Shown here piece after piece: positions 57,215 through 64,000 of a DNA stretch of 64,000 bases. Source of the stretch: Limnanthes douglasii subsp. nivea (taxonomy: Eukaryota; Streptophyta; Magnoliopsida; Brassicales; Limnanthaceae); contig JAUPFV010000001.1 of assembly GCA_036936605.1 (NCBI GenBank), positions 213,573,138 to 213,637,137 on the forward strand, read 5' to 3'. The notes beneath the pieces were generated by a model that was not told where the DNA came from, searched no databases, and saw only the letters and a program-made list of their open reading frames with translations. Position numbers and translations under genes: made by a program. Numbering within the stretch: the first letter of the stretch is position 1; every line of letters begins with the position of its first letter.

Positions 57215-57890
57215 TAGAGATGTCTTGGCTTAAATCCTTTGTGTCATGGAGATGAATATCATTTTGCCGTATAACCTTTTTTTTATGGAGATGGAGATTA
57301 TTTGGTTGGTAGCTCTATCGTGGAGACTAGAATTAATTGACTTAAAGTTTTTTCGATCATAGAGATGGAGATTTTGTAGCCTATATCCTTTCTGAGCATG
57401 AAGATTGAGATTACTTGGCATATATCCTTTTCGAATATGGAGATGGAGATTACTTGGCTTAAATCCTTTGTATCGTGAAGATGAAGATCACTAGGCTCAT
57501 AGCCTTTTTAATCATGGAGATGAAGATTGTTTTGGCCTACAACATATTTTTTTATAGAGAGGGAGATCATTTTGGATTATAGGATTTTTTTTATCATGGA
57601 GGTGGAGATTAATTGATATGAAGATAAAGATCTTTTAACATATAGACTTTTCCCTATCATTGATATGGAGATCATTTGGCTTATAGCCTTTCTCTAGCAT
57701 GAAGATGGAGAGTACTCGGTTGGTAGCTCTTTCTATCGTGGAAATGAAGGTCAATTGGCTTATAGCCTTTTAATCACGGAGATCGATTGCTTGACTTAAA
57801 GCTTTATCGATAATGGCGATGGAAATTATTTGGCTTATAGCCGTTTCGAATATGGATATAAAGATAATTTGGAGATCAGGTGGCGAATGG
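57215..57890. repeat. Degenerate ~40-bp minisatellite
   Basis: About 16 diverged units with the core ATGGAGATGGAGATTA followed by CTTGGCTTATAGCC recur every 35-50 bp. Open stretches within it are low-complexity by-products. It begins to the right of the pol fragment, separated by about 260 bp of unrecognised sequence. Confidence 0.75.
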
Positions 57891-58885
57891 CTTGACAACT
57901 CTATTAGAGGTTAAATTTGAAGAAGTTCAAGTTATAAAATAAAACCATTGACGAGGACTAAAAATTCCTTTGGAATATTCATTGTCGAAGTCATATTAGA
58001 TATTCACTTTAATGACGAAGAGTTACTATTAATTTGTTGTGAAGGTTTCTCTTTTGAAACTGTTATTCGTTTGAAAACTTGATTTTGTATTAGATATCTC
58101 AAATATGATTATTGTGGAGAAATGAGTATTTACCATCTTGACTGATGTGGTCTGCTCCGCATAATGGAAAAAACATGCTTAAATCATCACCCTCTGCCCC
58201 TTGCTTGTGTTATCCGTGGCTTTACATTTGTTATATATATATATATATATATTATGTGTATATACTAATTTACACTTTGATGCATTTTTTCGTGGTATAA
58301 CATGATAGGTATATTATGTTTTAATTAGGCACCTTTCATCTATGCATGCTTAATATATAGTTTGTTTAATCATTTAACATTGTAGCAATATAATAGACAA
58401 AAGAGCACATGTTTCTTTATATATTAGGACAACTGGACAAGTCAAAATGTACATACTTATGTAATTCACTGATGCATTCAGGATGAAGCTATTTCCCCCA
58501 TAGGATTTTTTATTTCCTCCATGATTCAAACTTTCCAAAAAACTTGTCACTTACTTTTGGAAGATTACCCTCACTTTACTTTCAAATTTAACATTAGATG
58601 CCATTAACCAAATAGAAACCCTTATAGCAAGAAACACGTCATTAACCCAACTTTAATCCAACTTATATGATTTTACCCTCGAAAATTAGCCCTAAAACAA
58701 AAAAACTTTAATTTTATCGAAGATTAATCATGGAAAATGAAGAAACCCAAACCAAATCGGAGAACAACTCTCAATTAACAAACAAGGTAATTTAATTTTG
58801 TTTTTACATTTTACAATACCGTAACTTAAAAATTCCACTTTGATTTTTTTATAGAGAAAATATCGATTTCTGGAGTTTTTAGCAA
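57891..58885. other. Left flank of OTU-MULE copy B
   Basis: AT-rich, with an (AT)n run near 58232-58254. A short exon-like start (ATGGAAAATGAAGAAACC at 58731) may be the beginning of the MULE gene, since a GTAATT donor follows at 58786. No terminal inverted repeat is recognised. Confidence 0.35.
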
Positions 58886-58888
58886 GAA

Positions 58889-58924
58889 GAAACTGATTCC
58901 GAGATACCATCTCAAAATCAGTTG
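58889..58924. repeat. Palindrome left of OTU-MULE copy B
   Basis: AACTGATTCCGAGA and TCTCAAAATCAGTT (12 of 14 positions complementary) face each other around TACCA. The same palindrome type is clustered on the other side of the gene at 62586-62970. Confidence 0.65.
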
Positions 58925-58959
58925 TTTATCACTCAATTTTTTTGTAGACAATTTTATAT

Positions 58960-61730
58960 TCTTATCGTGACATCATTAACACATTACTTCTTAAAAATGT
59001 AGGAATCTGAAATATCTTTCGGAACCTAAAATTACATCCCCTTCTCATATTACTCACGATGATGTTATATATCTGGATCTTACCGACGCATTCACTACGC
59101 AAGCGCACTACATTAGATCCAAACTTATGGAATGAGTATTGAGTGCAGATCGAGAGTTGAAATATTCTTTGATGGTAAGTGGGTACAACTCTAGACATAA
59201 TGGGAATACTCCTCGATTTTTTTATTCTTGCGAAAAATATGGGAAACCTAAATTAAAACAAAAGGCACCTAATGTGAAGAGAAGAAAGTCGAGTAAAAAA
59301 ACATATTTTTCGTTTCTACTAAGAGATCATCCTTTTGACAATGATCTATGGTATTTAGTAGTTTCATGCGGTAGGCATAACGACTCGCCATCTAAATATT
59401 TAGAAGGTTGTTCTCAAGCAAGAAAACTTACTTCGGCCTAAGAAGATTTAGTGAAGAATTTATCTATACGCGGTGCTACTCCTCGTAATATTTTACCCGC
59501 CTTAAAGGATATTAATCCTCATAACGTGTCTAACATGCGTAACATTTACAATTCTAGACAAAAATATCGTACATTGGAAAAATACGGTCAATCATAACTC
59601 TAATATTTACTGGGTTAAGAGGAAGGAGAAAAATTACATTGAATGGTATAGAACGGGAAGTGAAGGGTCTCAAATAATCACCAAATTATTTTTTGCACAC
59701 CTGACGTCTATCGATCTTCTTAGGACATTTCTGGAGGTCCTTATTATGGATAGTACATATAAAACGACGAGATACAAGATGCCATTGTTCGAAATAGTTA
59801 GTGTTATGTCAACCAACATCATATTTGCGATCAGTTTTGTTTTGTTGAGTCACGAAAAGGGAGAAAATTACATGTGGGCATTGGAACGTTTGCGGATGCT
59901 CATGTCGGAAAACCATTTTGCTTTACCTAATATTATGGTGAAGGATAGGGAATTGGCATTAATGAAAGCAATGGATGTTATATTTCCAAAAGTGACACAC
60001 GTGCTATGTAGATGACGCATTGGAAAAAACATTGTAATGAAGACTAATAAATGTATTATCGACGAAAATGCGTTCCGCGGATTTCAAGCATCTTCGAATA
60101 AAATTGTTTATTCAGACACCATAAGCAAGTTGAACTCAAACATCGAGTGTATGAAAGAAGAATACAAGGCATAACCTAGAGCCCTCAATTACACTCAAAC
60201 ATGGCTTAAACCTCCTTACAGTGAAAAGTTTCTCCATGCATCCACTAACAAGTTGAAGCATTTCGGCAACAACACAACGAATCGGTAAGCCAAAATAATA
60301 ATGTAACGCAATTATAATAATATTTATGCATTTCAAACGAATATTTGTTGTCATAAATAATGGATATTTGAGGTTATTAGATGTTCTGCATCAGAATTTT
60401 CTCTTAAAATTATGAAAGAGAAATATGAAAGGGCGAAACAAATAGGGAATGATAAAGCCGAATACAGATGTGTTATTGGAAGCACTTACGGTTTGCCATG
60501 CGCATGCGAGGTTGGTTTATTAATAATGGAACATCGTACGTTCGATGCAAGTATGGTCGAAAAGAGGTGGAAAACGTTAAGGATTATGAAGCACAATGCA
60601 TATAAAGAAGATGATTTTGTCGAGGAAGAAATAACAACTATTGGTTTTCTAATCCGTGGGTACGATCGCGATCGTCGACTACATATCATAAGGAAAATCT
60701 GAGAAGTTCTTGAACCTAGAAGATCAGACATCATTCCACCTGTAGAGAAAGCTAAGACTAAAGGTAGAGATAGTCTACATACTAGCGACAATTCAACGAA
60801 GAGGAAATTATCAGGACACAAATATGGAAAGCTAGGCGATAGTGCGAAAACATCATCGTATGTAAGTCATATTTCCCCGGCTTCAGTCTAAAGCACCGTT
60901 AGATTATTACTTAGTCAAACAAAAAGTACACCAAATGATCCAAAGAAATCTACACCAAGTGTACCAAAGAGTACCTAGACTCCTAATACTCATAAGGTTA
61001 TCAATCCTCGAAAGGTAAAAACTCCAAACGATACGTCAATATTTTCGCAACACCTCCCCAAATATTTACGTCCATTCATATCTGAATGCAAAGATGTGGG
61101 TTCGGATGGTTATTGTGGTTTTCGAGCCGTCGCCCATGGACTTTATTATGACGAAAATGTATGGCCTCATGTTAGGACCGCACTAAAAGAAGAAATCTTA
61201 TGGGACCTACCTCTTTATGACAAACTTTACGGTGGACATGAAAGGGTTGATGCTGAACTACGCTGCCTAGATTGTTATGCCATAATCCCCCCTTATAGCA
61301 ATTGGATGACAATTCTAGACATTTGTTATGTGATTGTTAATACTTTCAAATGCATCATATATACAATTTCCGACACCATTACATATACGTTTCTACCACT
61401 AAAGGATGTTCCGGTCCATATGAACGAAATAAAATAGATTGGCATCGCTCACGTTCATGGCAATCACTATATTAACGTACGAGTACCTTTCTACTACAAC
61501 ATTTGTTATATTATTTCATACTAGTATACTAATTGATTTTGTTTTTTAAAGTTTACCATATCTTCGGGTAGACCATTGCCATTAGTTTACCCATCGTATA
61601 TCCAACACGTTTCCAAAGAAGCTAAACGATGGTTTTCTCCCTTGCAAAGAAGGATTTCGTCCTTTGTTAGTATCCAACCTCCAACTACGCGAGAGCCAAA
61701 AGTGATGGATTTAACGATTGATTAAAAGTC
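58960..61730 (+). pseudogene. OTU-MULE copy B: FAR1-type Mutator-like transposase with SWIM finger and OTU domain
   Basis: In order: a FAR1-like DNA-binding part (LVVSCGRHNDSPSKYLEGCS; 59139-59441), the transposase core (IMDSTYKTTRYKMPLFEIV and IMVKDRELALMKAMD; 59746-60015) and a GTAAGC intron near 60284. A SWIM finger (GSTYGLPCACEVG, 60412-60702), a Lys/Ser-rich linker and an OTU domain (GSDGYCGFRAVAHGLYYDEN with the catalytic-type Cys; AHVHGNHYINVRV with the His; 61096-61490) follow. A last exon ends MDLTID at about 61725. The RVESAH-type block, which probably carries the third catalytic residue and is present in copy A, is missing between NNTTNR and the SWIM part. Only a few stops separate the parts, so it is younger than copy A but not intact. 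Confidence 0.85.
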
Positions 61731-61979
61731 GGGACAATATTTTTATGTTAATTTTGTATTAAGATTATTTAACTTATTACCTATTGACGTGTTAGTGACT
61801 TCACAAACGAATATTTTTATGTTAACTTTGTATTAAGATTATATTGAATCTCTACGCCAATTCGTAAGAATTTAAATAATTTGTTAACAAACTAAATGGC
61901 TACAAGGATGACATTCAAAAATAGAATATGTACGCTGATAATATAAAAAACAGAACCTTAAACATAGATAGCGTAAACT

Positions 61980-62375
61980 TTAAACATACCAACCTCTCTC
62001 TTCTTCTTTGAAATCCTCTCTAAAGTCTTTCTCGTACATAGCAACCTCTCTTTTGGTTATGATGTGGCCGCGAACGTTATTCAGTTGGTCTTCGGTTATT
62101 TCATCGGTCATAAGACTCTTATACAACTCGACCGCAGCTTCTCGTTCTTCCGGTCGAAGGTCGAAAACCTGGTATGTTCTTAGAGACATTAAATATTTCC
62201 ACATTTGTTTGATCACTGACATACCACGTGAAGGTTTTACTCCCATGTAGCGGTCGACCCTCATTAGGTAGTAGAACTTACAGATCAACTCATCCCAAAA
62301 CTCGCCATGTTCCGGCCCTCCAACTAGCTTGGAACCTTTTCTAAGATATTCATTTTCAATAGAATTCCACGCGAA
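61980..62375 (-). CDS. Unknown gene convergent with OTU-MULE copy B
   Basis: The minus strand is open for 102 codons from 62288, and the same frame extends upstream through FAWNSIENEYLRKGSKL to an AG acceptor near 62380. It therefore looks like a last exon of about 130 codons. The product is charged and helical (FDLRPEEREAAVELYKSLMT, KDFREDFKEEERGWYV). I do not recognise the family. It faces the transposase gene about 250 bp away, the layout of the two convergent genes of MuDR-type elements. Confidence 0.5.
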   Translation of the reverse strand, partial: FAWNSIENEYLRKGSKLVGGPEHGEFWDELICKFYYLMRVDRYMGVKPSRGMSVIKQMWKYLMSLRTYQVFDLRPEEREAAVELYKSLMTDEITEDQLNNVRGHIITKREVAMYEKDFREDFKEEERGWYV

Positions 62376-62585
62376 GTCTATTATTTAGTATTTATGTTGT
62401 TGTTCACGTAAACTTAACCTATTATTTATACAAGTGCTAAGGTTAACGTAATCTAGTGGGACAAATCAAATATCGACATGTGTCAGATAAGGATTGTATA
62501 ATCCATAGAATCCAAGTACATAACATCTTTAGCTTATCCAAACACGTGAAGAGTGACAAGTACATAACATCTTTAAAAAAAATCA

Positions 62586-62970
62586 ATTCTGAGATGAAAC
62601 AACAACTAATTCCGAGATGGATAAAGCATTTAATTCAGAGATACCATCTCATAATTGATTCCATATTGATTTTTTAATTCAATAGAAAGAATGCACTTAA
62701 TTCTGAGATGGCTTCTCGCTATTATGTGCTTCAAATTAAAAAAAGTGACACCTAATTCTGATATGCCACCTTGGAATCAGGTGTTTTGTTTTTTTACATA
62801 AAGAATGCACCTGATTCTGAGATGCCATCTCAGAATTAGGTGCATTCTTTTCGTTTCTATTAAAAATATGGTTTTGGCTTAAAACAAGAGTGGTATCATA
62901 CGAGTAATGTTTAAAACAAATTGCATCTGATAACATACAGTGTCCAAAAAGATACATCATCTCAGAATTA
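62586..62970. repeat. Palindromic repeat cluster right of OTU-MULE copy B
   Basis: Copies of TTCTGAGATG.. or its palindrome occur near 62586, 62609, 62629-62658, 62697, 62752-62783, 62808-62843 and 62956. The best is 62808-62843, where CACCTGATTCTGAGAT faces ATCTCAGAATTAGGTG (15 of 16 complementary). The matching palindrome lies at 58889-58924. Confidence 0.75.
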
Positions 62971-62974
62971 CACA

Positions 62975-63165
62975 TAATTCTCATTTCATATTTAACCCAT
63001 TGTTCTTAGTTCATATTTACATGGCTCAGTTTGTATTTAATCTTTGATTCTTAGTTCATATTTAACATGTGATTCTCAATTCATATTTAAGCCACGATTC
63101 TTAGCCCGCATGTAACCCATGATTATTACTTTGCATTTAACCCATTATTCTCAATTTTCATTTTG
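62975..63165. repeat. ~30-bp tandem repeat beside the palindrome cluster
   Basis: Diverged units of about 30 bp built on TTCATATTTAACCCATGATTC recur about six times, for example near 62983, 63051, 63080 and 63110. No coding sequence is present. Confidence 0.65.
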
Positions 63166-64000
63166 TACATGCATTTACGATTCATGTTTTATTGTATATA
63201 TACATTCGTAATTCACATCATATACATTCGTGATTCACACGTTTCATAAAAGCATTCATAAATCACGGTTCGTCTTCTTCGCACAAAAATGATCGTCTTA
63301 TTCACCCCAAATCGACCATTAATTCAACTAAACCCATAAAATCAAATCAAATTACAACATACACAAATGAAGTAAAGTTTTGAATTTTTTTATATTCTAT
63401 TTATTATAAAAAAAACAGCAACAAATACAAAAACATAAATTGAGAGCTTCAAAAGATATAAACTATGACATGCTTCATAATTTCCCACTATGAACTTTAA
63501 ATGTATATACTTCTCTTGTAGTTTCCAAGTTTTTTACTATAAATGTGTTTTAATTCTTTATTTTCCTTGAATATTAATAAATTAAGTTATGAATACAAAT
63601 CTAAAGATGAACCGATAAGAAATCTATAAGGGGACTTATAGAACTTGAACAGTGAAGCTAAATAGATCATTTAAATCTATTTAGATTATTATGGAGTGAA
63701 ACCAATTTCTTGTGAAGTTTCATACACGATTTTGTCTCAAACTTTTTTATGAATTTAATTTCAGTATTGATATAAATTATCTTCTTCGTGAAACTATAAG
63801 AAGAAAGATAACAAAGAGAAAATACATAATATAAAAGACTTATATACCGAGTAAAGAGTACCTGAGGTATTTTTAAAAATAGCTATTAAGTGGTAATTAA
63901 TAAATTTGGATGAATGATAAATAATATTAAGCTCGTTTATTAGACATTATACGGTAAATAAGCTTGATTTGGGGATATTAAATGACACTTCACCCTAAAT
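63166..64000. other. AT-rich right edge without recognised features
   Basis: Short ATACATTCGTRATTCACA-type duplications lie near 63190-63240. No gene is recognised. Confidence 0.45.

Overview
The window is plant nuclear DNA, almost certainly from a eudicot. It is AT-rich, has short introns with GT..AG borders, plant-only gene families and plant-type transposable elements, and I see no bacterial or organellar gene order. I cannot name the species. Only two ordinary host genes are visible, between about 13.0 and 18.7 kb. One is an early-nodulin-like phytocyanin (plus strand, two exons). The other is a 12-exon DEAD-box RNA helicase of the HAS1/DDX18 type (minus strand), which converges with it. 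The helicase promoter carries a telo-box and site II motifs, as expected for a ribosome-biogenesis gene.

Almost everything else is mobile DNA in nested layers. Three Ty3/gypsy elements of the Tat type lie on the minus strand (1-8843, running off the left edge; 23544-34090; 35948-43594). Each has gag, protease and reverse transcriptase, and, where not deleted, a double RNase H and an integrase. Each also has an extra spliced antisense ORF ('aORF') between pol and the 3' LTR. A solo LTR with a perfect target duplication lies at 9026-9466. Further Tat debris lies at 50950-53500 (aORF part) and 55794-56950 (RNase H/integrase part). Most of these genes carry stops and frameshifts, so the copies look dead.

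The second layer is DNA transposons. Two Mutator-like transposase genes end in an OTU cysteine-protease domain: copy A on the minus strand, split by a Tat element (23212-23543 plus 34091-35900), and copy B on the plus strand (58960-61730). Two genes with a plant mobile domain (PMD) lie at 10330-11890 (minus) and 19600-21540 (plus). Each is surrounded by GC-rich clusters of a short palindromic motif and followed by a small conserved gene beginning MGDS. Taking out the inserted Tat elements, the right-hand PMD gene, the MGDS gene and OTU-MULE copy A form one block with convergent genes, like a two-gene Mutator element. The left PMD copy is its inverted partner on the other side of the two host genes. 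A hAT transposase pseudogene lies at 46153-49553.

The third layer is a short non-coding LTR element (about 1.2 kb, TRIM/LARD-like, initiator-Met tRNA primer site). It is present twice: once inside the hAT pseudogene with a perfect 5-bp duplication, and once inside the Tat aORF fragment. Several tandem-repeat arrays occur: 90-bp and 35-bp units inside Tat elements, a roughly 40-bp minisatellite at 57.2-57.9 kb, and palindrome and roughly 30-bp repeats right of MULE B. Long AT-rich stretches (44-46, 49.6-50.9, 53.9-55.8 and 63.2-64 kb) hold nothing I can recognise.
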